DNA of 59,903 bases from an uncultured Campylobacterales bacterium (GCA_902727925.1 CACVAW010000067.1:1-59903), one strand, 5' to 3'; shown: positions 47,375-55,627, counted from the stretch's first letter. The notes: generated from the letters alone by a model not told the origin. Program-made: numbers and translations.

Positions 47375-47380
47375 TAGAAT
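47375..47380 (+). promoter_or_regulatory. Probable -10 of the second rhuM gene
   Basis: TAGAAT in CTGTAGAATTATC lies about 41 nt upstream of the ATG and downstream of the reverse transcriptase stop. It suggests independent expression of the rhuM - peptidase - cas genes. Sequence match only. Confidence 0.35.
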
Positions 47381-47420
47381 TATCCCCTAAACTATTCTAA
47401 CCCAAAGGAAATCATAAAAA

Positions 47421-48410
47421 ATGAATAACTCAAACATTTTAATTTATCAAACCCAAGATGGTCAAACAAATATTGAAACACGACTTGAAAATGAAACAGT
47501 TTGGTTATCACAAGAACAGATGTCAGAGCTTTTTCAAAAAAGCCGTTCAACTATAAATGAACATATAAAAAATATCTACAAAGAAAAAGAACTTGAAAAA
47601 CCGCTCACTATGAAGAAATTCGGAAATTCCGAATTTGCTAAAAAACCTACAAACCTTTACAATCTTGATGTCATCATATCAGTAGGATATAAAGTAAAAT
47701 CACTCCAAGGTACTAAGTTCCGTCAGTGGGCGACAACAAGACTCAAAGAATACATAGTAAAAGGTTTTACTATGAATGACGAGTTGCTTAAAATTGCTGG
47801 TGGTGGAAACTATTTTGAAGAGTTATTATCTCGTATTAGAGATATACGAAGTAGTGAAAAGATCTTTTGGAGAAAAGTACTTGATATATATGCTACAAGT
47901 ATAGATTATGATCCAAAAGCTGAAACTTCAATACTGTTTTTTCAAACTATCCAAAATAAAATGCATTGGGCAGTTCATGGTAATACCGCTGCAGAGATTA
48001 TATATAAAAGAGTAAATAGTAGTCAAAAAAATATGGGGCTTACAAATTTCAAAGGAGACAAACCTACAAAACAAGAAATAAGCATTGCAAAAAATTATCT
48101 AAAAGAAGATGAATTAAATCTTTTAAATCGTATGGTCACAGCATATATTGAGATAGCAGAAATCCAAGCTATGAACCAAACACCAATGTATATGGAAGAT
48201 TGGATTCAAAGGCTTGATGATTTTTTAAAAATGACAGGAAAAAATATACTAAAAAATTTTGGAAAAGTATCTCATGATAAAGCTATACAAAAAGCGAATA
48301 AAGAGTATCTAGAATATAAAAAAAAAACAAAAGATGAACTCTCTCGTATCGAAAAGGATTTTCTCAAACAAATAGACTCTACAGCCAAAATGCTAAAAAA
48401 TAAAAAATAG
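47421..48410 (+). CDS. RhuM family protein (stand-alone)
   Basis: A 329 aa protein of the RhuM family, first named in a Salmonella pathogenicity island; function unknown. The N-terminal 110 residues parallel the RhuM half of the protein at 43326: WLSQEQMSELFQKSRSTINEHIKNIY, YNLDVIISVGYKVKS and GTKFRQWATTRLKEYIVKGF. The C-terminal part is different: instead of Fic it has RIRDIRSSEKIFWRKVLDIYATSIDYDPKA, MHWAVHGNTAAEIIYKR and a long helical end, the classic RhuM C-terminal domain. Stand-alone RhuM genes are usually beside restriction-modification or defence genes, consistent with this island. Confidence 0.85.
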   Translation: MNNSNILIYQTQDGQTNIETRLENETVWLSQEQMSELFQKSRSTINEHIKNIYKEKELEKPLTMKKFGNSEFAKKPTNLYNLDVIISVGYKVKSLQGTKFRQWATTRLKEYIVKGFTMNDELLKIAGGGNYFEELLSRIRDIRSSEKIFWRKVLDIYATSIDYDPKAETSILFFQTIQNKMHWAVHGNTAAEIIYKRVNSSQKNMGLTNFKGDKPTKQEISIAKNYLKEDELNLLNRMVTAYIEIAEIQAMNQTPMYMEDWIQRLDDFLKMTGKNILKNFGKVSHDKAIQKANKEYLEYKKKTKDELSRIEKDFLKQIDSTAKMLKNKK

Positions 48411-48418
48411 AATCTATT

Positions 48419-49084
48419 TTGAAAAAACACTTCATAAAAAACACATGTGAAAGCATCAACTTAATGAATTACCAAATCATCCGTAAACCAATCAAAAACA
48501 TATACATAAGAGTAACTCTTAACGACATAATAGTATCAGCTCCCAAAAGAGCTAGTATGAGACTAATAAACAAAGTAGTACAAAATAAAAAAGAGTGGAT
48601 TGAAAAAAGAGTTCAAGAGATAAACCAACAAAATATTCTAAGTAAAAAAAATGCCTTTTATCTAGGACAAAAATATAACCTAGAGATAATAGCCTCAGAT
48701 GAAAACAAAGTTGGGCTAACTACCAATAATATGCAAGTATATGGCAATAAAGACTATCTTGAAAACTGGTATAAAAACGAAGCCAAAAAGATACTCCCAG
48801 ATATGCTAAAAAACATAAACTCCAAAACTCTAAACAAAGATATAAAATCTCTTAAAATACGAAAGATGAAAACAAGATGGGGAAGCTGTAACCATACAAA
48901 AAGATATATCAACCTCAACAGTGAACTAATAAAAAAGCCTACCCCAGCTATAGAGTATGTGATACTCCATGAATTAGCTCACTTGATACATCCAAATCAT
49001 AGCAAAGAGTTTTATTCCTGTATTGAAAGTTTTATGCCTGATTACAAGCAAAGAGAAAAATTACTAAGAAATAGCACTAAATAG
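48419..49084 (+). CDS. YgjP-like zinc metallopeptidase (DUF45/SprT-type)
   Basis: A 221 aa YgjP-family protein with the HELAHLIHPNHSKEF active site: two zinc histidines and catalytic Glu in HELAH, third ligand in the downstream NHS. RKMKTRWGSCNHTKRYINLNSEL is the second family block. The start is TTG at 48419. An ATG at 48464 (MNYQIIRKPIKNIYIRV) is a credible alternative that fits the family better. It begins 8 nt after the rhuM stop and ends 16 nt before the truncated cas1. In a complete type II-B locus cas9 would precede cas1, so this gene now sits where cas9 should be. Confidence 0.82.
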   Translation: MKKHFIKNTCESINLMNYQIIRKPIKNIYIRVTLNDIIVSAPKRASMRLINKVVQNKKEWIEKRVQEINQQNILSKKNAFYLGQKYNLEIIASDENKVGLTTNNMQVYGNKDYLENWYKNEAKKILPDMLKNINSKTLNKDIKSLKIRKMKTRWGSCNHTKRYINLNSELIKKPTPAIEYVILHELAHLIHPNHSKEFYSCIESFMPDYKQREKLLRNSTK

Positions 49085-49100
49085 AATAAAGACTATCCAA

Positions 49101-49937
49101 GTGTTATCTCGTGGTATATCTCTTTCAAGTGATTTGATAAATGCCTGTAGCCACAGAGGAATAAAGATATTTTTTAATACATTCAACTCCTTTAGTGCCT
49201 TACATACTCTATATGAGCATAAGTCTGTAACTATAAGAAAAAATCAATTTGAAGTTTGTGAAAACAACAATGGACTAGAACTAGCAAGACAACTAATCAT
49301 AGGAAAACTAAAAAACCAAAGAGCCACACTTCTATACTCAACTAGAACTATAAATAATGACTTAAAAAATCAGACTATAGAAGCCTTTGATATCCTCATA
49401 TCAAAACTAAAAAACAAAAAAGAACTATCAAGAGACTATATCATGGGAATTGAAGGGAAGTGTGCAAGTATATATTTTGAATTTCTCAAAAAGTCTTGTT
49501 TATTTCCACCTAGCTTTACAACAAGAACAAAAAGAAACTCCCAAGAAATAACAAACATAGCACTAAACTATGGATATACCATCCTTTTTAACTTCATCTA
49601 TAAATCAATTATTAACTCAGGACTTGAACCTTATTATGGTGTTCTACATAGTATAAGAAGTGCAAAACCATCACTAGTACTTGACATAATGGAAGAATAC
49701 AGAAGCTTCGTAGTTGATAGAAATATCATCAAATTAAGAAGTAGACTAGCAAATACAAAAGAATTTGATAAAATTAAAAAAAACATAGCTACAAATATAT
49801 TAAACACTCTATCAAAAAAATACAAATATAATCATAAAAAACTAACCCTTGAAAGTATCATCCAAAGACAAATATACAAAATATCAGGTTATATCTGTGA
49901 ACAAAACAAATATAAATCATATATATTCAGGTGGTAA
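49101..49937 (+). CDS. cas1: CRISPR integrase Cas1, N-terminally truncated
   Basis: Cas1 inserts new spacers together with Cas2. The catalytic residues are intact: E118 in MGIEGKCASIYF, H183 in PYYGVLHS, and D195 with neighbouring Glu in KPSLVLDIMEEYR. The protein begins at GISLSSDLINACSHRGIKIFF, which in full Cas1 proteins lies about 35-40 residues in, so the first beta-strand part of the N-terminal domain is missing. The frame is closed by a stop at 49065-49067, inside the upstream peptidase gene, and GTG at 49101 has a poor ribosome binding site. The protein may be misfolded or inactive. cas2 follows 1 nt after the stop. Confidence 0.85.
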   Translation: MLSRGISLSSDLINACSHRGIKIFFNTFNSFSALHTLYEHKSVTIRKNQFEVCENNNGLELARQLIIGKLKNQRATLLYSTRTINNDLKNQTIEAFDILISKLKNKKELSRDYIMGIEGKCASIYFEFLKKSCLFPPSFTTRTKRNSQEITNIALNYGYTILFNFIYKSIINSGLEPYYGVLHSIRSAKPSLVLDIMEEYRSFVVDRNIIKLRSRLANTKEFDKIKKNIATNILNTLSKKYKYNHKKLTLESIIQRQIYKISGYICEQNKYKSYIFRW

Positions 49938-49938
49938 C

Positions 49939-50226
49939 ATGTATACTCAAATAATAGTAAGCTATGACATAAGTAATACCAAAAATAGAAATAAATTCTT
50001 TGAAGAACTAAAAGATATAGGTCTTAAATCTATACAAAAGTCTGTAATGTGGGGATATATACTACCCAGCGAGAAGCGAATTATCAAAAATATATTTAAA
50101 AAATATTGTGAAATAAAAACTGACAAAGTCTTTATAGTAAATGCAACATTAGACAAAGACTTAAGTAACTCTTTTGGGTATGATGAAGATGACTTCAAAC
50201 ATCCTAATAGTTTTGAGATAATATGA
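49939..50226 (+). CDS. cas2: CRISPR-associated Cas2
   Basis: Small ferredoxin-fold partner of Cas1 in spacer integration. The protein starts MYTQIIVSYDISNTKNR, with the conserved Asp in the first strand (SYDIS). The 95 aa size is typical. I chose ATG 49939 because AGGTGG precedes it directly. A longer frame running back to 49849 only overlaps cas1. It overlaps cas4 by 4 nt. Confidence 0.9.
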   Translation: MYTQIIVSYDISNTKNRNKFFEELKDIGLKSIQKSVMWGYILPSEKRIIKNIFKKYCEIKTDKVFIVNATLDKDLSNSFGYDEDDFKHPNSFEII

Positions 50227-50792
50227 TACCAATTAATCTAATAAGACAATATAAATTTTGCCCAAGAATAGTATATTATAACTTACTCACAAATATAAAG
50301 CCTATATATCCAAGGCAAGTAAAACTAGGTCTTGACTATCATACTCTTCAAAACGAAATGATTAAAGCTAGAAAATTCAAAAAACTCAAAATAGAATTCA
50401 ATCAAATACTCAATGAAAAATATATAGAAAATTCAGAATTAAACATATGTGGGACAGTAGACTTAGCTTTTTTGTGTGAAGATGAGATAATTCCCGTTGA
50501 ATTTAAAGATATTGAATCTAAACCTAGCTATTCTCATATACTTCAACTTGTAGGTTATGGAATAACACTAGAAAAAAAATATAAAAAACCTTTTAAAATA
50601 GCTTTTATAATACATTCTAATAATATGAAATTTTTCAAAATCCAAATAACAGAAAAGCACAAAAATGATTTTTTTAATATATTAAAAAATATAAATCAAA
50701 TAATCAAAAATGATATACTACCCAAAAGTGACGCAAACGAAGCAAAATGTTTGCAATGTGAGTACCTCAACTACTGTGATGATAGATTTTAA
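50223..50792 (+). CDS. cas4: CRISPR-associated Cas4 nuclease
   Basis: RecB-like nuclease that selects and trims prespacers according to PAM. The protein begins MIPINLIRQYKFCPRIVYY with the first cluster cysteine. The nuclease motifs are CGTVDLAFL and IPVEFKD, and the remaining iron-sulfur cysteines lie in CLQCEYLNYC at the end. At 189 aa it is of normal Cas4 length. The order cas1-cas2-cas4 followed by tracrRNA and array is the type II-B arrangement (Francisella-like), in which cas9 should lie upstream of cas1. Nothing like cas9 is in this window. Confidence 0.88.
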   Translation: MIPINLIRQYKFCPRIVYYNLLTNIKPIYPRQVKLGLDYHTLQNEMIKARKFKKLKIEFNQILNEKYIENSELNICGTVDLAFLCEDEIIPVEFKDIESKPSYSHILQLVGYGITLEKKYKKPFKIAFIIHSNNMKFFKIQITEKHKNDFFNILKNINQIIKNDILPKSDANEAKCLQCEYLNYCDDRF

Positions 50793-50814
50793 AAGTTTTA
50801 CGGATGGGTATGGT

Positions 50815-50911
50815 AAAAACCAGTGACACCACTTCATTTGTATTTATCCGACGGTACTTTTAAACCTTTTATGATTTCAACCAGTGGTTGAGTTTAGTTA
50901 TAATTTGTTAG
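50815..50911 (-). ncRNA. Candidate tracrRNA
   Basis: Minus-strand RNA predicted from the array. Positions 50911 down to 50873 read as an anti-repeat in which 24 of the first 25 bases equal the CRISPR repeat (one change at the 18th base); the rest diverges so that it would pair with a bulge (CACTGG against TTAG). The tail contains ATCATAAAAGGTTTAAAAG, then a short hairpin (AGTG-GTGT-CACT) and a T5 run at 50819-50815, a plausible terminator. A -10 like TATAGT (complement of 50918-50923) lies just upstream. The size of about 97 nt agrees with known tracrRNAs. Arrangement and array orientation agree with type II-B. Confidence 0.7.
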
Positions 50912-51029
50912 TACTATACTATACCATTTTTTCCACAAATAACCAACTTTTTCTCTCTTTTTTATTTAACGAAAAAAATAAACTTTAAAAGCGACAATAC
51001 CTCCTATAAATAGGGGCTTTATTATTGCT

Positions 51030-51354
51030 CTAACAAATTATAACTAGACTCAACTTAGTTTGAAACTTGTATAAGTATTTTTTGATCAGTTGTTTTTACA
51101 ACTAACAAATTATAACTAGACTCAACTTAGTTTGAAACTGTAGAGTTCTTGATATTTTCATTCCTATCTTATTCTCTAACAAATTATAACTAGACTCAAC
51201 TTAGTTTGAAACCTTTTTGCCTCTTTTAAAAATGCTAACCACTAGGCTAACAAATTATAACTAGACTCAACTTAGTTTGAAACTTTGTTGAATCATTGCT
51301 AGTTCTGCTTGTGGGATCTAACAAATTATAACTAGACTCAACTTAGTTTGAAAC
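51030..51354 (-). CRISPR. CRISPR array, five repeats, type II-B-like
   Basis: Five identical 37-nt repeats (starting CTAAC and ending GAAAC on the plus strand) at 51030-51066, 51102-51138, 51176-51212, 51247-51283 and 51318-51354. They enclose four unique spacers of 35, 37, 34 and 34 nt. The repeat ends resemble the Francisella II-B repeat. By analogy with that system, and because the tracrRNA must pair with it, transcription runs on the minus strand from right to left, giving crRNA repeats beginning GTTTC. All repeats being identical argues that the array was active recently. Spacer origins cannot be judged here. Confidence 0.93.
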
Positions 51355-51424
51355 TGTTGTTCGCTCTATTGTTCCCGCTTGTTATATTATAGATATATTT
51401 GTATTATAATTTTTTACGATATTT
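51355..51424 (-). promoter_or_regulatory. CRISPR leader and array promoter
   Basis: AT-rich sequence on the side expected for the leader. On the minus strand TATAAT (complement of 51386-51391) is placed so that transcription would begin about 25 nt before the first repeat. The 30 bases next to the repeat could alternatively be a former spacer whose outer repeat is lost, but no repeat remnant is visible. Confidence 0.45.
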
Positions 51425-51556
51425 ATGAATGCTTTTAATATATTTGATGACATAGAATTAAACTTCTTTATAAATAAATTTCATAAGCAAATTATACCTA
51501 TCTTCCACTTTATATATAATAAACCCAATACAAACCATTTAATAAAATTTTGGTAA
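51425..51556 (+). CDS. Small ORF, 43 aa, uncertain
   Basis: ATG at 51425 opens a 43-codon frame (MNAFNIFDDIELNFF... ending HLIKFW). It has no ribosome binding site stronger than chance and matches nothing I know. It could be the start of a lost gene cut by the IS30 relic that follows, or random. Confidence 0.2.
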   Translation: MNAFNIFDDIELNFFINKFHKQIIPIFHFIYNKPNTNHLIKFW

Positions 51557-51599
51557 TGATAGGGCTCGTGTTGAGTCTCTATTCTCTCTTTTCGTGATA

Positions 51600-51652
51600 A
51601 TTTAGCAGTATGATTTTATCTAGTAAATCCACTTGTAATTCGAATTGGCATT
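51600..51652 (+). repeat. IS30 right-end relic beside the CRISPR array
   Basis: AATTTAGCAGTATGATTTTA and then CTTGTAATTCGAATTGGCAT parallel the end of the IS30 copy at 783-836 (including the final transposase codons and terminal region) in the same orientation, but diverged. The transposase body is missing, so this is an old scar left 250 nt beyond the array. From here to 51719 there is only a weak inverted repeat (AAGGTTG 51680 with CAACCTT 51699) that may end the peroxiredoxin transcript. Confidence 0.55.
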
Positions 51653-51719
51653 TTTAATACTGTACCTTACATAACATTTAAGGTTGATATATAAATAACA
51701 ACCTTTATATTCATCTTTT

Positions 51720-52436
51720 CTACTTCTTCTTTAATATTTTTTTAAGTATTACTTCTTTTGCTATTTTCTTTGTACAGAAAAACCAATCAAAACAACTCAC
51801 ATCTTCTTTGCCTTCCATTCTATCTTTAGCCACTCCACATGAACCTGCTGGTGGTACTATCACATCTTCGCCTACTTTCCAATCAGCTGGAGTTGCTACA
51901 CCAAACTCATCAGACGTTTGAAGTGCAATAAGAACACGGTAAAGCTCATCAAAGTTTCTACCTAGGCTAAGTGGATAATATATCATAGCTCTGATAATCC
52001 CTTTTGGATCAACAAAAAAGACTGCTCTTACAGCTTTTGTACTATCTTCATTTGGTTGAATCATACCGTATTGCTTAGCAACGCTCATCGTGATATCTTC
52101 TATTAAAGGAAACTTAACCTCAACGTCTTGCATACCGTTGTATTTAATCTTTTCTTTGATAGTTCTAAGCCATGCAATATGACTATAAAGTCCATCTACA
52201 GAAAGTCCTACAAGCTTACAATTTGCATTATCAAACTTATCTTCAAGAGAAGCGAAAGTCATAAATTCAGATGTACACACAGGAGTAAAGTCAGCTGGAT
52301 GACTAAATAGTATAGACCACTCTCCCGAATAATCTGATGGAAAGTTAACTTCACCTTGAGTACTGATTGCTTTAAATGCAGGTGCAGGATCTCCAATACG
52401 AGGCATTGAAATTATATTTTCACAAGTTTCTTGCAT
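51720..52436 (-). CDS. Peroxiredoxin (Prx6/AhpC-TSA type)
   Basis: Thiol peroxidase that reduces H2O2 and organic peroxides. The peroxidatic Cys is in HPADFTPVCTSEF, with the Pro and Thr of the PxxxTxxC motif. GDPAPAFKAISTQGEVNF and VRAVFFVDPKGIIRAMIYYP are family blocks. The long C-terminal arm (ADWKVGEDVIVPP ... SCFDWFFCTKK) with extra cysteines is typical of the Prx6-like subfamily found in anaerobes and archaea. The 238 aa length is slightly long because of an N-terminal extension and a Lys-rich tail. It follows the desulforubrerythrin gene by 12 nt as a peroxide-defence operon. Confidence 0.9.
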   Translation of the reverse strand: MQETCENIISMPRIGDPAPAFKAISTQGEVNFPSDYSGEWSILFSHPADFTPVCTSEFMTFASLEDKFDNANCKLVGLSVDGLYSHIAWLRTIKEKIKYNGMQDVEVKFPLIEDITMSVAKQYGMIQPNEDSTKAVRAVFFVDPKGIIRAMIYYPLSLGRNFDELYRVLIALQTSDEFGVATPADWKVGEDVIVPPAGSCGVAKDRMEGKEDVSCFDWFFCTKKIAKEVILKKILKKK

Positions 52437-52448
52437 GGCAGAGTCCTT

Positions 52449-53102
52449 TTATTTTTTAGAATTTAGTCTTGATTGATGTGACTGATCATGTTTACATACT
52501 GGACAAGTTTTAGGTGGTTTTTTACCACGATGTACATGTCCACATACATCACAAATCCACTCTTCTTCTTTATCATCACTTTCGAATTCCTTACCTGATT
52601 CTAATCTATTTTTTAGCTCTTTATACATATTTTCATGTTCTACTTCAATATCACCAATCATTGAAAGTAATCGTGAAAGCTCTTTATGCCCTTCTTCTTT
52701 TGCAATACTAGCAAAATCTGGATACATAGTAGTATTCTCATAGCTTTCTCCATCAATTGCTGCTTGAAGATTTTCTAGTGTATCGCCAAATTCTTTTCCC
52801 ATTACTATTTCATTGTATGCTTTAAACTCAAGTTTTGCATGCATCACTTCATTATTAGCTGCTCTTTGAAAATGTTCAGCTATATCTCCATAACCCTCTT
52901 TCTTTGCAACACTAGCAAAAAATTCATACTTATTTCTAGCCATTGATTCACCAGCAAAAGCTTTCATCAAGTTCACTGCTGTTAAACTTTTTGTTATCAT
53001 TTCCATTTTTTCGTTACAACAATGAAGCTCTCCACCACCTACATTTTGTACTTCTACTTCATTTCCACATTTATTACATTTATATGATTGATATTGTTTC
53101 AT
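52449..53102 (-). CDS. Desulforubrerythrin (Rrc-type)
   Basis: Non-haem iron peroxidase with three iron modules. The N-terminal desulforedoxin-like domain has KCNKCGNEVEV and HCCNEKM. The four-helix rubrerythrin domain (about 40-165) has the EExxH-type di-iron ligands in GESMARNKYEFFA, NNEVMHAKLEF and DIEVEHENMY. The C-terminal rubredoxin domain has CDVCGHVHRG and CPVCKHD. This triple architecture and the 217 aa length are those of C. jejuni Rrc/desulforubrerythrin, a strong lineage marker. It is first in a two-gene operon with the peroxiredoxin. Confidence 0.92.
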   Translation of the reverse strand: MKQYQSYKCNKCGNEVEVQNVGGGELHCCNEKMEMITKSLTAVNLMKAFAGESMARNKYEFFASVAKKEGYGDIAEHFQRAANNEVMHAKLEFKAYNEIVMGKEFGDTLENLQAAIDGESYENTTMYPDFASIAKEEGHKELSRLLSMIGDIEVEHENMYKELKNRLESGKEFESDDKEEEWICDVCGHVHRGKKPPKTCPVCKHDQSHQSRLNSKK

Positions 53103-53146
53103 TTTTATACCTTTAATTTCAAGATTAGTAATTGTACTAAATTTTG

Positions 53147-55627
53147 CTAATCTATTACTTTTTTAAGCAGTCTAAAAGGTGTTATTATCACTCTTTTTAA
53201 TATATTCACAGGTGCTTTTACACTATCTTTAAAGATTGAAGAGGATATCTCCGGATTAAATAAGTCGCCATCTACTTTTAAAGAAATTCCAAAATTCTCA
53301 TCGTCACCAAGCATTATATATCCAGCAATAGGAATATTACTTATGATATTTCCAAGACTATTTAAGAATGATATTTTTAAGTCTAGATTAATTTTTTGGG
53401 TATCTGTGTTTATAGTTCCAGATCCCTTTATATTCATACTTGCACCTTCAATATTTATACTACTTAGATAGACCATATTCCCTTTAATATTAGCAGATAT
53501 ATCTCCCTTTTTTGTTTTATATCCAGTTGAACTAAAATGTGGATTTGAGAATGTTACAAGTGATGGCACTGCATTTATAAATGCCATTATATTATTAATC
53601 AAAGTCAAATCTTTTATAGTACTGTTTTTAAAGTGAAAGTCCACATTAAAATAATCCTTCTTACCATCACCATATATCCAAAAGCTTCCGTTCTTAAAAG
53701 CCTCCTTACCTAATAAATCATTGATATACTCATCATTAAGATAACTACTTCTTAGTTTAAAGTCATCTTTTATTTTAAGATACATATTATTTGTTTTATA
53801 TGTCGTATTGACTTCTAAATCATTTGTACCTTCAAACTTAATATCTAATTTGTCTGCTTTTATACTAGATCTTTGATAACTAAAACTTGAATTTACAAAA
53901 TCTGCTTTAAACTTCTTCTTTTCTGTACTATTATCATTTGATTCCAAAATTCTTTTTAGATCAATATTTATATCTTTACCTGTAATATCTATAGCTTTTG
54001 GAGATATTTCTAAGTTTAAATTTTCTTTGATTTTAACTTTAAGAGTATCTTCTTCTAATGTTATATTTAAAGCTTCTTTCTTGAGTCCAATAATACCAAG
54101 ATTATCAACATCAGCTTTTATATCAAACCTTTTGAAGTCCATAGTCTTTATAATTAAATCAGAATTGTCAATCTCTAAAAACTGCAAAAGCTTAGACATG
54201 TCAAATATATTTTTTGTATTCTTTACACTTATAACTGTTTCTTTCTTTTTCTTAAATATAGTATTTAGTATAGGTATACCAATATCTATCCCATCATTTA
54301 AGTCTAAAGACAATCCAAAGTCCAAATTTTGTATTGAGATTATTTCTAATTGTTTATCCCCTAACTTCAAGAAGTTAAGTTTTGAAGAAAAATCTCCTTT
54401 TTTACTGCTTAGGTTTAAATCTCCATCATATATATCAATATCAAATATATCCTTGAACTTAATATTACTATTTTTGAAAGTAATAATTCCATCTTTAAAT
54501 CCCACATTAAGCTTTTTTGAGGTGATATATGTATCCAAAAAATCAAAACTATTAGCTACATGACTAGTGACATTACCACTATAAGAAACTTTGATAGGTT
54601 TAACAAAAGGTATATCAAGAGTGAGTTTTAAATTGATTTTTTCTTTTATATCTGAAATTGGTAATTTTATTTTATATGAGCTAAGTAGCTTTTGTATTGA
54701 TTTATCAAAATATGTAAAAGAATCAAACTTTATATTTATTCCGGCTTTTTTTGAAAATATATTATATATTTTGATTTCTGGACGTAATAATTTATGATCT
54801 TCATAATATCCATTTTCAGCAATGAAATAAAGTTTTGAATTTTTTAGTTCAAGCTTCATATCACGTACCTTAATAGGTGATATGTTTTTTTGAAAATATA
54901 TACTTACATCCTCGGCTTTTATTTTGGCTTGTAAAGTATCAAGATAAAAATCTTTTGTCTTAATATTGAATTTCCCAGATAGTTCTTCAAGCTTGTAAGA
55001 CTTGGCTTTTATTTTTTTGTATATCCAGTGAGTGATTTTCTTTTTAGCGCCTAAGCTTTCAATAAACTCCATCAAACTTACTATAGAGTCTGTTTTTTCA
55101 CTTGTAACCTTATAGCTTAATATATTATTTTTTAATGAAGATGTCACATTACCTTTTAGGTTATACATATCATAACTAAAGTCTAATTTTGAAGCATAAT
55201 CAAGCTTGATATTATCTATACTTATTTCGTGGTTTTTAATATAGGGTATCTCAATATCAATTTTGTTATCTTTATTTATTATCTTTAAACTTGTATTAAA
55301 GTCATTTATCATGAGCTTGTTTATATCTATAGTTTGTACATACTTTGAATATTTGTCAATTTTTTCTAATACTTCTAATATATCTAGCTTAGACTTTTTC
55401 TTAGCTTTTGGTTTTATATTTAATTCGTCGATTCTTAGCACTAATTTTTTATCATATTTAATATATAATCCAGATAAAGAAGTATCAAATGAACTAAAAC
55501 TTCTTATACTAAATCCTGTTTTAACAGATAAAACAAGAGCTAATAATAAGGAAATAATTATAAAAACACTAATTTTCATAATTGAAAATATATTTAAAAT
55601 AACTTTTTGTGTAAGTTTTATAATCAT
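53147..55627 (-). CDS. AsmA-like envelope protein (YhdP/TamB-type)
   Basis: A long (about 826 aa) protein anchored by one N-terminal helix (KISVFIIISLLLALVLSV), then beta-strand-rich sequence throughout, as in bridge-like lipid-transport proteins of the AsmA/YhdP/TamB group. The last 120 residues (INIEGASMNIKGSGTINTDTQKINLDLKISFL, then IPIAGYIMLGDDENFGISLKVDGDLFNPEI) are the AsmA-like C-terminal domain. The likely role is phospholipid movement to the outer membrane. The start is uncertain: ATG at 55648, 55627 or 55579. The first two would place its 5' end antisense to mltG. Confidence 0.75.
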   Translation of the reverse strand: MIIKLTQKVILNIFSIMKISVFIIISLLLALVLSVKTGFSIRSFSSFDTSLSGLYIKYDKKLVLRIDELNIKPKAKKKSKLDILEVLEKIDKYSKYVQTIDINKLMINDFNTSLKIINKDNKIDIEIPYIKNHEISIDNIKLDYASKLDFSYDMYNLKGNVTSSLKNNILSYKVTSEKTDSIVSLMEFIESLGAKKKITHWIYKKIKAKSYKLEELSGKFNIKTKDFYLDTLQAKIKAEDVSIYFQKNISPIKVRDMKLELKNSKLYFIAENGYYEDHKLLRPEIKIYNIFSKKAGINIKFDSFTYFDKSIQKLLSSYKIKLPISDIKEKINLKLTLDIPFVKPIKVSYSGNVTSHVANSFDFLDTYITSKKLNVGFKDGIITFKNSNIKFKDIFDIDIYDGDLNLSSKKGDFSSKLNFLKLGDKQLEIISIQNLDFGLSLDLNDGIDIGIPILNTIFKKKKETVISVKNTKNIFDMSKLLQFLEIDNSDLIIKTMDFKRFDIKADVDNLGIIGLKKEALNITLEEDTLKVKIKENLNLEISPKAIDITGKDINIDLKRILESNDNSTEKKKFKADFVNSSFSYQRSSIKADKLDIKFEGTNDLEVNTTYKTNNMYLKIKDDFKLRSSYLNDEYINDLLGKEAFKNGSFWIYGDGKKDYFNVDFHFKNSTIKDLTLINNIMAFINAVPSLVTFSNPHFSSTGYKTKKGDISANIKGNMVYLSSINIEGASMNIKGSGTINTDTQKINLDLKISFLNSLGNIISNIPIAGYIMLGDDENFGISLKVDGDLFNPEISSSIFKDSVKAPVNILKRVIITPFRLLKKVID

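Noticed and set aside
49849-49938. Longer cas2 starting 30 codons earlier
   Set aside because: The extension only overlaps cas1, and a good ribosome binding site sits before ATG 49939.
51355-51385. Fifth spacer to the right of the last repeat
   Set aside because: No repeat or repeat remnant follows it, and the position and AT-rich promoter fit a leader better.
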